Positions 9,500-19,146 of a stretch of 64,000 nucleotides of DNA are shown here, piece after piece. Source of the DNA: Paraclostridium tenue (GTDB lineage Bacteria > Bacillota > Clostridia > Peptostreptococcales > Peptostreptococcaceae). Where the stretch lies: positions 62,001-126,000 of the forward strand of contig NZ_JADPFO010000003.1 of the NCBI RefSeq assembly GCF_015668515.1, given 5' to 3'. The first letter of the stretch is position 1, and each line of letters begins with the position of its first letter. Both the position numbers and the translations under genes were made by a program. The notes under the pieces were generated by a model. The model did not search any database, had not been told where the DNA came from, and worked only from the letters and a program-made list of their open reading frames with translations.

Positions 9500-10009
9500 A
9501 TGAATACAAAGAAGATGACTTATATGTCATTGATGGTTGGATATAGTTTGATATTATATATAATAGAAGGATATATACCTAATCCTTTAATAACAATTTT
9601 TCCAGGAGCTAAGTTAGGACTTACAAATATAATTACCTTAACTTCTTTAGTGATATTCGGTATAAAAGATACCTTTATTATTGTTTCTGTTAGAGTATTG
9701 ATGTCATCTATATTTGCAGGACCTATATCTTATCTGATGTTTAGTATATCAGGGGCATATTTAAGTTTACTATTTATGATGATAGCATTAAAAGTAGATA
9801 AATTTTCTATTATAGGGGTAAGTGTTATAGGAGCTATAGGACATAATATAGGACAGTTAATTGTAGCTAGTTTGATTATTAAAAATGCTATGATGTTTGG
9901 ATATTTACCATATATGTTAATTGCATCTGTAATTACTGGAATATTCGTTGGTATTACATCTAAATATATGATAAATAAACTACCATATATTGGCAAAAAC
10001 CGTTATTGA
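9500..10009 (+). CDS. Gx transporter family membrane protein (HepPP synthase component I-like)
   Basis: A 169-residue integral membrane protein with about five hydrophobic segments and the family's PGAKLGLTNI motif near residues 32-41. It is related to proteins annotated as heptaprenyl diphosphate synthase component I or as ECF-like Gx transporters; the substrate is unresolved. The ribosome binding site is GGGGAGGG. It is divergent from feoAB. Its last codons overlap the TTGACA of the promoter for the next small gene. Confidence 0.75.
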   Translation: MNTKKMTYMSLMVGYSLILYIIEGYIPNPLITIFPGAKLGLTNIITLTSLVIFGIKDTFIIVSVRVLMSSIFAGPISYLMFSISGAYLSLLFMMIALKVDKFSIIGVSVIGAIGHNIGQLIVASLIIKNAMMFGYLPYMLIASVITGIFVGITSKYMINKLPYIGKNRY

Positions 10010-10035
10010 CATGGTGGTGAAAACCTTGTTAAAAT
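10006..10035 (+). promoter_or_regulatory. Promoter of the Spo0E-like gene
   Basis: TTGACA (10006-10011), an 18-base spacer and TAAAAT (10030-10035). The -35 overlaps the stop codon of the upstream transporter gene. Confidence 0.6.
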
Positions 10036-10072
10036 ATAAGTGGATACATAAAATTTTAACTGTGGTGATGAT

Positions 10073-10246
10073 ATGACTAATAATGAATTGGCTTTACTAA
10101 AAAAAGAAATAGAGGTATTAAGAGAAGAAATAAATACCTATATAGAATACCCAGATATATTTAAAGAAGAATTAGTTAGTACCAGTGCTAAAATTGATGA
10201 GGCAATAAATAAGTATATACAATTAAGTGAAGAGTCTTCTAAATAA
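10073..10246 (+). CDS. Spo0E-like aspartyl-phosphate phosphatase, 57 aa
   Basis: A small gene of 57 residues. The first 30 residues form a leucine/isoleucine heptad helix (ELALLKKEIEVLREEI). The second helix carries STSAKIDEAINKYIQL, matching the Spo0E-family signature S-x-x-[LI]-D-x-x-I-x-x-[YF], whose Asp is essential in known members. The family removes phosphate from Spo0A~P and delays sporulation. A GGTGATG ribosome binding site precedes the ATG. It has its own promoter and terminator. Family assignment is good; the target being Spo0A is inferred from the family. Confidence 0.75.
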   Translation: MTNNELALLKKEIEVLREEINTYIEYPDIFKEELVSTSAKIDEAINKYIQLSEESSK

Positions 10247-10262
10247 TAAGAAGGCTTTTTTT
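10233..10262 (+). terminator. Rho-independent terminator
   Basis: The arms AGTCTTCT and AGAAGGCT (one G-U pair) are followed by a T7 run. It overlaps the end of the Spo0E-like gene. Confidence 0.65.
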
Positions 10263-10361
10263 ATTTAAGTTAAATATTTATAGTGAGTATATTATTTAAA
10301 TATTAAGTTAATAATTTATGATTGAGGATATATATTAATTGTTGAAAGAAAGGTATTAATC

Positions 10362-11198
10362 ATGATTTTAGCAAAAATAATAAACTCAATTATTATAATT
10401 GTTTGTGCTTATATTTTATTAAATTTAATAAAATATTTTCTAAAGAAAATATTTGAGTTCACAAGATTTGACGTTAGATATGAAAATACTTTAAACAGTC
10501 TTTTATGCTCAATGGCATATTATATTATATTTATTTTTACTATAATACTTTTGCTTAAAGAATTTGGTATAGTTGATGTTACTAAATTTGGGACTTTAGT
10601 AACAGGAGCTAGTATAGTAGGGCTTATAGTTGGAGTTGCATCTCAAAGTATATTAAAGGATATATTTAACGGATTTTTTATTATATTCGAGAAACAGATA
10701 CAAGTTGGAGATTTTGTTATAATAAATGAAGAATTCAGAGGTACAATAGAAGAAATTGGGTTAAGAAGTGTTAGCTTAAGGGATTGGGACTTAAGAAGAG
10801 TAACTCTTCCAAATGGAAATATATCTAGTATTAAAAATTATAGTAAAACTAAAATGAGAGTCGTTGCAAGTGTAAGAATACCTTATGAAGAAGATCCTAG
10901 AAATGTTATAAAAGCTTTAGAACAAGTATGTGATATATTAAATGAAAGACATAAGGATATTCTATCTATAAAAAAAGGAAAAGAAGCATTAGGGTCATTT
11001 AAGGTATATGGAATAACTGATATAGAAGAGAATCCTATTGGTGCAAAATATACGATAACGGGAACTGTTCAATCTAATAAGTATTTTAAAGTCATAAAAG
11101 ATGCTAGACTTCAAATACTTATTACACTTAAAGAAAATGGTATAAACATAGCATATCCTACTCATATAAATATTATTAAAAATGATAAAGATGAATAA
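10362..11198 (+). CDS. MscS-family mechanosensitive channel
   Basis: A 278-residue small-conductance mechanosensitive channel. About three N-terminal membrane helices end in a glycine/alanine-rich pore helix (GASIVGLIVGVASQSIL). The cytosolic beta domain follows (DFVIINEEFRGTIEEIGLRS, then RVTLPNGNISSI, typical of the family) and then an alpha/beta domain. It relieves turgor on osmotic downshock. The ribosome binding site is GAAAGG. It is monocistronic with a terminator at 11197-11231. Confidence 0.92.
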   Translation: MILAKIINSIIIIVCAYILLNLIKYFLKKIFEFTRFDVRYENTLNSLLCSMAYYIIFIFTIILLLKEFGIVDVTKFGTLVTGASIVGLIVGVASQSILKDIFNGFFIIFEKQIQVGDFVIINEEFRGTIEEIGLRSVSLRDWDLRRVTLPNGNISSIKNYSKTKMRVVASVRIPYEEDPRNVIKALEQVCDILNERHKDILSIKKGKEALGSFKVYGITDIEENPIGAKYTITGTVQSNKYFKVIKDARLQILITLKENGINIAYPTHINIIKNDKDE

Positions 11199-11231
11199 AA
11201 AAAAGAACTATTTTAAATAGTTCTTTTTTTT
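11197..11231 (+). terminator. Rho-independent terminator
   Basis: Perfect arms AAAAGAACTATTT and AAATAGTTCTTTT continue into a T run. Confidence 0.85.
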
Positions 11232-11296
11232 ATTTCAATTAAATTCTAGTCGTAATAATGACTAGCTCACACAAATATAAATAAATATATCTATCT

Positions 11297-11968
11297 ATGA
11301 GAGGGGGGGTAATTATAGCAGCTAAAGAAATTATAACGAGATTATTAATAGCTCTTATTATAGGAGGATTAACGGGACTTGAAAGGGAAAAATCATATCA
11401 ATTTGCAGGATTTAGAACTCATATATTAGTATCTATGGGTTCATGCATTACGTCTGTAACATCTGTAATATTATTTATGGATTATGGAAGTAAAACAAGT
11501 GTAGACCCATCAAGATTGACAGCTCAGGTATTATCTGGAATTGGGTTTTTAGGTACGGGAGCAATAATTAAAAATTCAAGTGGTATAAGAGGACTTACTA
11601 CTGCAGCGGGTATATGGGCAACTGCATGTATAGGGATAGCTATAGGTTATGGTCAATATATATTAGGAATAACTGCTTGGATTTTTGTAATGGCAACTCT
11701 TTATATATTAAAGAATATAGATAAGATTGTTTTTAGAAAAAAGCAAAATATACTTACTATACAAGTAGATAATATCAATATTATATCTACAATTTATAAC
11801 AAATTAGAAAAATCTCAGATAAAAATAAGTAATATTGATGTAGTAAATGACGATTATTGTTATATTATCAATTTTTTTATTGTTTATGATAGGCGAATTA
11901 TGGTAGAAAAAATAATATTAGAGTTAAATGAACTAAAAAGTATAATAAGTATAGATTATTTACATTAA
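11297..11968 (+). CDS. MgtC/SapB family membrane protein
   Basis: A 223-residue membrane protein. The N-terminal ~140 residues hold four to five membrane segments with the family motifs GGLTGLEREK, FRTHILVSMGSC and GIGFLGTGAIIK; the C-terminal ~75 residues form an ACT-like cytosolic domain. Family members are linked to magnesium or acid adaptation. The start is uncertain. The ATG at 11297 has no ribosome binding site upstream, while the obvious one (AGAGGGGGGG) lies just inside the frame at 11300-11309, followed by GTA ATT ATA. True initiation may be at a non-standard codon near 11310-11315. Confidence 0.85.
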   Translation: MRGGVIIAAKEIITRLLIALIIGGLTGLEREKSYQFAGFRTHILVSMGSCITSVTSVILFMDYGSKTSVDPSRLTAQVLSGIGFLGTGAIIKNSSGIRGLTTAAGIWATACIGIAIGYGQYILGITAWIFVMATLYILKNIDKIVFRKKQNILTIQVDNINIISTIYNKLEKSQIKISNIDVVNDDYCYIINFFIVYDRRIMVEKIILELNELKSIISIDYLH

Positions 11969-12014
11969 AATATATAAAATAAGAGGTAGCTATAAAAAAG
12001 TTGAGGTGTATGAA

Positions 12015-12866
12015 TTGAAGACAAACATGAGAGTAATAATAGAAGGATCTACAGATTTTCCCAAAGAACTTTTAGATAAAATGGGGGTAAAGGTCGTAGG
12101 AATAAACATAGCATTTGGAGATGAAAATTATATAGGTGGAGTAGACATTAGTGAGGAAACGTTTTACGAAAAAATGAGGGGCTGTAAGGAGTTACCAAAA
12201 ACATCTAGCCCATCGCCTGAGAAATTTATAGAAATGTTTGATTGTGAAGAAGAAGAAATATTAATTATAACATTAACTTCTAAATTATCTAGTACGTATA
12301 GTAGTGCGGTACTAGCTAAAAATATATATTTAGAACATAATCCAGGGGTAAATAAAAGAATTGCAGTTGTGGATTCTCTAAGTGGATCTATAGGGGTTGG
12401 ATTGATGGTTTATAAAGCTAATAAATTAATACAAGAAGGGAAATCGTTAAAAGAGGTAGCTGAATACCTAGAAAATATAAAAACAGACTTAGCATTTTAT
12501 GGGGTATTAAATAACCTTGATAATGCTATAAAAGGTGGAAGAGTAAACCCAATAGCAGGGAAGTTAATAAATGCACTTAATTTTAAAGTTATTATAGAGA
12601 TTTCAGGAGGAGTAGTTAAACCTATAGATAAAGCTAGAGGGGAAAGTAATAGTGTAAAAAAACTACTTGAAATAGTTAAAAATAATGTTAATGATACAAC
12701 AAACAAGACATTAGTTATAGGTCACTCAAATTGTGAAGAAAAAGCTTATAAAATTGCAAAACAAATAGAAGAAAATTATGAATATAAGGATATAATAATA
12801 TCAAGTATAGGTCCAGTTATGGGAACATACACATCAGAAGGGGCTATATTAATAGCAGTGCTTTAA
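12015..12866 (+). CDS. DegV family fatty-acid-binding protein
   Basis: A DegV-type protein of about 283 residues, the family that binds fatty acids and presents them to fatty-acid kinase (FakA/FakB) in Firmicutes. Visible are GSTDFP near the start, the lipid-carboxylate contact region KTSSPSPEKF, SSTYSSAVLA, and the central GGRVNPIAGK. The GTG at 12006 is part of the ribosome binding site itself (GAGGTG), so the TTG at 12015 with a 6-base spacing is the preferred start. It is followed after 27 bases by pepF and probably co-transcribed with it. Confidence 0.88.
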   Translation: MKTNMRVIIEGSTDFPKELLDKMGVKVVGINIAFGDENYIGGVDISEETFYEKMRGCKELPKTSSPSPEKFIEMFDCEEEEILIITLTSKLSSTYSSAVLAKNIYLEHNPGVNKRIAVVDSLSGSIGVGLMVYKANKLIQEGKSLKEVAEYLENIKTDLAFYGVLNNLDNAIKGGRVNPIAGKLINALNFKVIIEISGGVVKPIDKARGESNSVKKLLEIVKNNVNDTTNKTLVIGHSNCEEKAYKIAKQIEENYEYKDIIISSIGPVMGTYTSEGAILIAVL

Positions 12867-12893
12867 TAAGCTAAAAAAAGGAGTGAAGTAATA

Positions 12894-14675
12894 ATGGTAG
12901 ATAGAGCTTCGATAGAAGATAAATTTAAATGGGACATTGATAATATGTATAAAACCCCAGAATCAATAAAAGAAGATATTAAAAAGATAGATATGTTTAT
13001 ATCTGAGTTAAAAAGTTACAAAGGTAAACTTGCAGATAGTAAAGAAAATCTTTACAAGGTACTTAGTGATTCTGAAAATGCATCTAGAATACTTCAAAAC
13101 TTATATGTATACACTCATATGAAACAACATGAAGATACTAGAAAAAATGAAAATCAAGCTAATGCTACGAAAACAGAAATGCTTTCAACTGAATTAGCTA
13201 TGGCTACATCATATATGGTGCCAGAGATAATAGCTATGGATGAAAATAAGTTACAAGAATATTTAAAGGATAATAAATTAAGTTTTTATAAGAAATATAT
13301 AGATGAAATTTTAAGAGAAAAACCACACACTCTTACAGAAAAAGAAGAAGAAATTCTAGCTGCAGCATCTGACTTAAGTGGAGTAGCTGAAAATGTATAT
13401 GAAATGTTCTCTTTTGCAGATTTAAAATTTCCCGAAATAAAAGGAGAAGATGGAGAAAATATAAGAATTACTCATGGTAATTATTCATCACTTTTAAAGA
13501 GCAAAGATGATAGAGTAAGAAAGGATGCATTTGAAGCTGTTTATTCAACTTATGATGAATATAAAAATACTTTTGCATCTACTTTATATGGAGGTATAAA
13601 AAGTGAAATTTTTTATGCAAAAATGAGAAACTATAAATCAGCTATAGAAAGTTCTTTATTTCAAGATGATATAAGTGTAGATGTATACAACAATCTTATA
13701 GATGCAGTTGATGAAAGTTTAGATGCTTTAAATAAATATATAGATATAAGAAAAAAATATCTTAAATTAGAAAAAATGCATATGTATGATTTATATGTAC
13801 CTATAACTTCTAATTTTGATATGAAAATAACTTATGAACAAGCACAAGAAATAATTTTAAAAGCATTAAAACCTTTAGGTGAAGAATATTTAAGTATAGT
13901 AAAAAGAGCTTTTAGTGAAAGATGGATAGATGTGTATGAAAATGAGGGTAAACAAGGTGGAGCATATTCATGGGGAAGTTATGATTCATCTCCATATATA
14001 TTAATGAGTTATAAGGATGATTTAAACTCTTTATTTACATTAATACATGAATTAGGACACTCAATGCATAGTTATTACTCTAGAACTAACCAAGAATATT
14101 TATATTCTTCATATAAAATATTCGTTGCAGAGGTTGCTTCAACTTTAAATGAGTTATTACTTGTACATTACTTATTAGAAAATTCAACATCTAAAGATGA
14201 AAAAATATATCTATTAAATTATTACTTAGAGCAATTTAGAACTACTGTGTATAGACAAACTATGTTTGCAGAATTTGAGAAAATAACGCATGAAAGAGTT
14301 GAAGCTAAAGAACCATTAACAGCTAAAGAATTTACAGATATTTATTATAAATTAAATGAAAAGTATTATGGTAAGTCTTGTGTTGTAGATGAGCAAATAG
14401 GATTAGAATGGGCTAGAATACCTCATTTCTATTCTAATTTCTATGTATATAAATATGCAACAGGATTTTCAGCAGCAAGTGCTTTAAGTGAAAAAATATT
14501 AAATGAAGGCGAAAGTGCAGTTGAAAAATACTTAAACTTCTTAAAAAGTGGAGGATCAGAATATCCTCTTAACCAACTAAGAGCAGCAGGCGTAGATATG
14601 GAAAAGAAAGAATCAATAGAGAAAGCTTTAGGAGTATTTAAGGAATTAGTAGAAGAATTAGAAAGAGAATGTTAA
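12894..14675 (+). CDS. pepF: Oligoendopeptidase F (M3B metallopeptidase)
   Basis: A cytosolic zinc endopeptidase of 593 residues that cleaves short peptides. The zinc-binding HELGH motif is at residues 385-389 with the following metal-ligand Glu in VAEVASTLNE about 25 residues later. Length and the N-terminal helical domain match the M3B/PepF family. The ribosome binding site is AAGGAGTG. In a peptide fermenter it would feed amino acids to Stickland pathways, which is inference. The stop codon lies in the loop of the terminator at 14662-14693. Confidence 0.94.
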   Translation: MVDRASIEDKFKWDIDNMYKTPESIKEDIKKIDMFISELKSYKGKLADSKENLYKVLSDSENASRILQNLYVYTHMKQHEDTRKNENQANATKTEMLSTELAMATSYMVPEIIAMDENKLQEYLKDNKLSFYKKYIDEILREKPHTLTEKEEEILAAASDLSGVAENVYEMFSFADLKFPEIKGEDGENIRITHGNYSSLLKSKDDRVRKDAFEAVYSTYDEYKNTFASTLYGGIKSEIFYAKMRNYKSAIESSLFQDDISVDVYNNLIDAVDESLDALNKYIDIRKKYLKLEKMHMYDLYVPITSNFDMKITYEQAQEIILKALKPLGEEYLSIVKRAFSERWIDVYENEGKQGGAYSWGSYDSSPYILMSYKDDLNSLFTLIHELGHSMHSYYSRTNQEYLYSSYKIFVAEVASTLNELLLVHYLLENSTSKDEKIYLLNYYLEQFRTTVYRQTMFAEFEKITHERVEAKEPLTAKEFTDIYYKLNEKYYGKSCVVDEQIGLEWARIPHFYSNFYVYKYATGFSAASALSEKILNEGESAVEKYLNFLKSGGSEYPLNQLRAAGVDMEKKESIEKALGVFKELVEELEREC

Positions 14676-14693
14676 TTAACATTCTCTTTTTTT
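14662..14693 (+). terminator. Rho-independent terminator of pepF
   Basis: AAAGAGAATGTTAA pairs with TTAACATTCTCTTT and runs into T7. Confidence 0.85.
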
Positions 14694-14700
14694 ATTTCTT

Positions 14701-14739
14701 ACAATTAGAATTTAATATGTAGTGTTAAATTCTAATTGT
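14701..14739. repeat. Perfect 15-bp inverted repeat between pepF and pst
   Basis: ACAATTAGAATTTAA and TTAAATTCTAATTGT are separated by 9 bases, with no T run after it. It lies between the pepF terminator and the Pho box, so it is not obviously a terminator. Confidence 0.6.
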
Positions 14740-14749
14740 AAAAGTATAC

Positions 14750-14855
14750 TTTACTTTCTTTTAATACTAATTTACTTTTATTTAACCCAATTTACTTTCA
14801 GTTAACATATATCTAATTTGAATTTAACATTAAAAATTTATTATTAAAGTATAAA
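14750..14855 (+). promoter_or_regulatory. Pho-box array and promoter of pstSCAB-phoU
   Basis: TTTACT/TTTAAY elements recur every 10-11 bp at about 14750, 14760, 14771, 14781, 14791 and 14801, with TTAACA at 14824-14829. TATAAA at 14850-14855 lies 20 bases further on and is the likely -10. The layout copies that of the Na/Pi cotransporter gene at 2.6 kb. PhoP control is inferred from the repeat period and the gene set. Confidence 0.7.
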
Positions 14856-14937
14856 GTAGATAACAAAAATAATAATAAAGGTCAGATATAAAACGCTAAG
14901 CAATTATAAATAATATTAAAAATTTGGAGGAGATATT

Positions 14938-15759
14938 ATGTTAAGAAAAAGGATAGGAGTTTTATTATTAAGTGCGGTAACTACAGGATTATTAACAGTA
15001 GGATGTGGATCATCAGATTTAAGTTCAGCTAAATTATCAATATCAGGATCAACTTCAATAGGACCAGTTATAGAAAAAGAAGCAGAAGGATTTAAGTCAA
15101 TAAACCCAGATGTATCAATAGAAGTAAACCAATTAGGTTCATCAGCTGGAATAAAAGATGCGATAAATGGCGTAGCGGAAATAGGGATGGCATCAAGAGA
15201 TTTAAAAGATGAAGAAAAAAGTTCAGGTATTTCACAATCAGAGATGGCTATTGATGGTATAGGCGTTATAACTCACAAAAACAATGATGTAAAATCTCTT
15301 ACTATAGATCAGGTAAAAGATATATATACAGGAAAAATAACTAATTGGAAAGAAGTTGGAGGGAAAGATGCTCCAATAGTAGTAGTTTCAAGAGAAGATG
15401 GTTCAGGAACTAGAGATGCATTCCAAGAAATAGTTGGATATGATTCAACACAATTAACAAAAGAAGCTCAAATAAGTGATGGAAATGGAAATATAAAATC
15501 TACAGTGGCAGGAAATGAAAATGCAATAGGATATACTTCATTTAGCTATTTAGATGAAAGTATAAATTCTACTCAAATAGATGGTGTAAAACCGACTGCA
15601 GAAAATGCTAAGAGCGGAAAATATAAATTAGCAAGACCATTTTTATTAGTATATAAAGAAGACTCGATATCAGAAAATGGAAAGCAATTTATAGACTATG
15701 TGTTAAGTGAAGATGGACAAAAGATAGTAGAGGAAAAAGGATTGATAAGAGTTAAATAA
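14938..15759 (+). CDS. pstS: Phosphate ABC transporter substrate-binding lipoprotein
   Basis: Captures phosphate outside the membrane and delivers it to PstCA. The protein is 273 residues. An N-terminal signal ends in a lipobox (LLTVGC) with Cys23 as the lipidated residue. The phosphate-contacting segments ISGSTSIGP and SREDGSGTRDAF are both present. Strong GGAGGAG ribosome binding site. It is the first gene of a tight pstSCAB-phoU operon under the Pho box. Confidence 0.95.
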   Translation: MLRKRIGVLLLSAVTTGLLTVGCGSSDLSSAKLSISGSTSIGPVIEKEAEGFKSINPDVSIEVNQLGSSAGIKDAINGVAEIGMASRDLKDEEKSSGISQSEMAIDGIGVITHKNNDVKSLTIDQVKDIYTGKITNWKEVGGKDAPIVVVSREDGSGTRDAFQEIVGYDSTQLTKEAQISDGNGNIKSTVAGNENAIGYTSFSYLDESINSTQIDGVKPTAENAKSGKYKLARPFLLVYKEDSISENGKQFIDYVLSEDGQKIVEEKGLIRVK

Positions 15760-15793
15760 TTTCTAAGTTTTTAAGAGTTAAATGGAGGTATTT

Positions 15794-16696
15794 ATGTTAG
15801 CTAAGGAGCAACTAGTTAGTTCTAAAGATAATAAAACAAAATATACTATAGAAAAATTAGCAAAGAATGTATTTATGGCGAGTGCATTATTAGCAGTAAT
15901 AAGTTTGCTACTTATAATAGGATTTGTTTTTTATAAAGGGCTTACACCATTTATAGCAAAAGGGTATTCATTTATAGATTTTATAACAGGGACAACTTGG
16001 GTTCCAAGTGCAAATAAATTTGGAATTTTACCAATGATAGTTGCATCAATAATATCAACTATAGGAGCTCTTTTAATAGGAGCACCCATAGGTATTCTTA
16101 CAGCAGTATTTATTGCTGAAGTTGCTCCTAAAAAAGTAGCTAAAGTAATATGTTCAGGTGTTGATTTACTTGCTGGGATACCATCTGTTTTGTATGGTTT
16201 ATTTGGATTAGCAGTAATAGTTCCAACAATGCAAGAGTTATTTAATTTACCAAAAGGACAAAGTTTGTTAGCTGTAATAATAGTTTTATCTATAATGATG
16301 TTACCTACAATTATATCTGTTTCACAAACTGCTATAAAAGCTGTACCAAATGCATATAGAGAAGGGTCTTTAGCTTTAGGAGCATCAAAGATAGAGACTA
16401 TTTTTAAGGTAGTTTTACCAGCAGCAAAATCAGGAATATTAGCTGCAGTTGTATTGGGAACAGGAAGAGCGTTAGGAGAAACTATGGCAGTTATGTTAGT
16501 TGCAGGTAATTCACCTGTTATACCTAACTCTATAATGGATAGTGTAAGACCCCTAACTACGAATATAGCATTAGAAATGGGATATGCATTTGGAACACAT
16601 CAAGAAATGTTATTTGCAACAGGAGTAGTTTTGTTTGCATTTATATTAATACTCAATTTGTTATTAAATAAACTTTCTAATAAGGAAGGCATGTAA
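15794..16696 (+). CDS. pstC: Phosphate ABC transporter permease PstC
   Basis: About 300 residues with six membrane segments and the binding-protein-dependent transport loop (AYREGSLALGASKIETI). The upstream in-frame ATG at 15782 is part of the ribosome binding sequence ATGGAGG, so the ATG at 15794 is chosen. It forms the membrane channel with PstA. The gap to pstA is 1 base. Confidence 0.94.
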   Translation: MLAKEQLVSSKDNKTKYTIEKLAKNVFMASALLAVISLLLIIGFVFYKGLTPFIAKGYSFIDFITGTTWVPSANKFGILPMIVASIISTIGALLIGAPIGILTAVFIAEVAPKKVAKVICSGVDLLAGIPSVLYGLFGLAVIVPTMQELFNLPKGQSLLAVIIVLSIMMLPTIISVSQTAIKAVPNAYREGSLALGASKIETIFKVVLPAAKSGILAAVVLGTGRALGETMAVMLVAGNSPVIPNSIMDSVRPLTTNIALEMGYAFGTHQEMLFATGVVLFAFILILNLLLNKLSNKEGM

Positions 16697-16697
16697 T

Positions 16698-17522
16698 ATG
16701 AGAAGATTAAAAGAAAATGTATTAAAAGCTTTAATTTTATTATCAGCAATATTTACTATAAGTGTGTTAGTAGTGATAGTAGGATTTATAATTATAAAAG
16801 GTATTAGTGGGATTAATTTTAAATATTTAACAAGTGATTACTCTGCTGGAGAAGGCGGAGGAATATTATCTATGATAATTACAACTTTATATACAGTATT
16901 TTTATCTATATTAGTTGCAACTCCTGTAGGAGTATTAGCTGCGATATATTTACAGGAGTATGCTAAAAAAGGTAAATTTGTTAACTCTGTTAGATTTGCC
17001 ACAGAGAGTTTAGCAGGTATACCGTCTATAGTATATGGATTATTTGGAGGAATATTCTTTGTAATAACTCTTAAAATGGGATATTCAATACTTGCTGGGT
17101 CATTAACAGTATCTATAATAATTTTACCTTTAATAATACGAACAACAGAAGAATCATTAAAAACAGTTCCAATAGGTTATAGAGAAGCATCTTTAGCCAT
17201 GGGAGCTACTAAATTTCAAACAATATGTAAAGTTATAATTCCTAGTGCAGCGCCTGGAATATTATCAGGAATAATATTATCTATAGGGCGTATAGTTGGA
17301 GAATCAGCAGCAATATTGCTAACTGCTGGAACAGTTGCGAAGATGCCAACTGGAATATTTGATAGTGCTAGAACATTAACAGTTCAATCATATTTGTTGG
17401 CTAAAGAAACTGGAAATATACAAGCAGCTGCTAGTGTAGGAGTGGTTTTAATAGTAATAGTATTATGCTTAAATGCTTTAGCTAAGTTTATAGTTAAAAA
17501 ATTTAGTAAGGAGATTTATTAG
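16698..17522 (+). CDS. pstA: Phosphate ABC transporter permease PstA
   Basis: 274 residues with about six membrane segments and the permease EAA-type loop ([17 protein letters not shown]). Partner of PstC. The start lies 1 base after the pstC stop and the gene ends 1 base before pstB, indicating translational coupling. Confidence 0.94.
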   Translation: MRRLKENVLKALILLSAIFTISVLVVIVGFIIIKGISGINFKYLTSDYSAGEGGGILSMIITTLYTVFLSILVATPVGVLAAIYLQEYAKKGKFVNSVRFATESLAGIPSIVYGLFGGIFFVITLKMGYSILAGSLTVSIIILPLIIRTTEESLKTVPIGYREASLAMGATKFQTICKVIIPSAAPGILSGIILSIGRIVGESAAILLTAGTVAKMPTGIFDSARTLTVQSYLLAKETGNIQAAASVGVVLIVIVLCLNALAKFIVKKFSKEIY

Positions 17523-17523
17523 G

Positions 17524-18279
17524 ATGGAGAACATTAAAATAAATGTAAAAAACTTAAAACTATTTTATGGTAATAATCAAGCTTTAAAAAACATAAACAT
17601 GGAAATAAAGGAAAGAAAAGTTACAGCGTTAATAGGTCCTTCTGGATGTGGTAAATCAACATTTTTAAGAACATTAAACAGGATGAATGATTTAATAGAG
17701 AATGTAAATATAGAAGGAGAAATATTTGTCGATGGAGAAGATATATATAAATCTGATGATGTTATAAAATTACGTACTAAAGTAGGTATGGTTTTTCAAA
17801 AACCTAATCCATTTCCAATGAGTATATATGATAATGTAGCATATGGACCAAGGGTGCATGGTATAAAAGATAAGGAAATTTTAGATCAAATAGTTGAAGA
17901 AAGTTTAAAAGGAGCTGCTATTTGGGATGAAGTGAAAGATAGATTAAATAAGTCAGCATTAGGTTTATCTGGTGGTCAACAGCAACGTATATGCATAGCT
18001 AGAACTATTGCTATGAAGCCTGAAGTAATATTAATGGATGAACCAACATCTGCGCTAGACCCAATATCTACGTCTAAGGTAGAAGAATTAATTAATGAAT
18101 TGAAAGATAAATATACTATCGTAATAGTAACTCACAATATGCAACAAGCGGCACGTGTATCTGATGAAACTGCATTCTTCTTATCTGGTGAGGTTATTGA
18201 ATTTGATGAAACAAAAACTATATTTACGAGCCCAATTGATAAGCGTACAGAAGATTATATAACAGGAAGATTTGGTTAA
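17524..18279 (+). CDS. pstB: Phosphate ABC transporter ATPase PstB
   Basis: The 251-residue ATPase that powers phosphate import. Walker [10 protein letters not shown] is at residues 38-46, the signature LSGGQQQR near 149-156, and Walker [14 protein letters not shown] follows. The ribosome binding site AAGGAG lies inside the pstA end. Confidence 0.96.
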   Translation: MENIKINVKNLKLFYGNNQALKNINMEIKERKVTALIGPSGCGKSTFLRTLNRMNDLIENVNIEGEIFVDGEDIYKSDDVIKLRTKVGMVFQKPNPFPMSIYDNVAYGPRVHGIKDKEILDQIVEESLKGAAIWDEVKDRLNKSALGLSGGQQQRICIARTIAMKPEVILMDEPTSALDPISTSKVEELINELKDKYTIVIVTHNMQQAARVSDETAFFLSGEVIEFDETKTIFTSPIDKRTEDYITGRFG

Positions 18280-18324
18280 AATCAGATTTATTATATAAAA
18301 CAATTTATAAAAAGGAGTTTTAAC

Positions 18325-18978
18325 ATGATCAACAGTAGCTTGGAGTTAAGTATAAATACTCTTATTAACTATACACTAAAAATGATTGATAAATGTGAGG
18401 AAATTCTAGAAGATTCAATGAAGTGTATGATAAATAAAGATATAAAAAACGCTAGATTAATAGCGGATAAAGATGATGAAATAGATACTTTAAGAGATTA
18501 TATACGAGATAGAAGTATTGAACTTATGGCATTAAAGCAACCTATGGCTAAAGATTTAAGATTTATATATTCTTTAGGTAGCATATCCATAGAATTAGAG
18601 CGTATAGGAGATTATGCTGTTAATATAGCTGATGAAGTTATAAAAATAGGTAGTGAAGAATATATAAAGGAATTAGTGGATATTCCGAAGATGAAAGATG
18701 TTTGTATAGATATGTTAGAAGATATTAAAAACGCTTTGAAAAATAGAGATGCAGAACTTGCCTATAAAGTAGCATTAAAAGATGATGTAGTAGATGATTT
18801 ATATGAATGTGTGCAAGTTCATACACTTAAAGTAATGCATGAAAAAGAAATGAATATAGACCAAGGCGTACGTATAGTATTTGTAGGTAGATATTTAGAA
18901 AGAATAGGAGATCATACTACAAATATATGTGAAAAAATAATATATGCCTTAAAAGGTAATATGGTGGAGATTGGATAA
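18325..18978 (+). CDS. phoU: Phosphate transport regulator PhoU
   Basis: A 217-residue all-helical protein with two three-helix PhoU repeats, each with the metal-site signature ERIGDYAVNIAD or ERIGDHTTNICE. It restrains Pst uptake and signals to the PhoR/PhoP system when phosphate is plentiful. Last gene of the operon, with a terminator at its end. Confidence 0.95.
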   Translation: MINSSLELSINTLINYTLKMIDKCEEILEDSMKCMINKDIKNARLIADKDDEIDTLRDYIRDRSIELMALKQPMAKDLRFIYSLGSISIELERIGDYAVNIADEVIKIGSEEYIKELVDIPKMKDVCIDMLEDIKNALKNRDAELAYKVALKDDVVDDLYECVQVHTLKVMHEKEMNIDQGVRIVFVGRYLERIGDHTTNICEKIIYALKGNMVEIG

Positions 18979-19008
18979 AACTACAGAATTAAGTAGTTTT
19001 ATTTTTTT
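18977..19008 (+). terminator. Rho-independent terminator of the pst operon
   Basis: AAAACTAC and GTAGTTTT are followed by ATTTTTTT. The left arm begins in the phoU stop codon. Confidence 0.8.
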
Positions 19009-19146
19009 GTATTAATATTTCTAAGACTATAAACATATTTATTTAAATATAATATCAAATTAAAAAATAAGGCTATATACATTAAGATAAGTGTCAATAA
19101 TCATTAATAATATAGTGTTTATTAATAATATGAAGGGGAATTTGGG

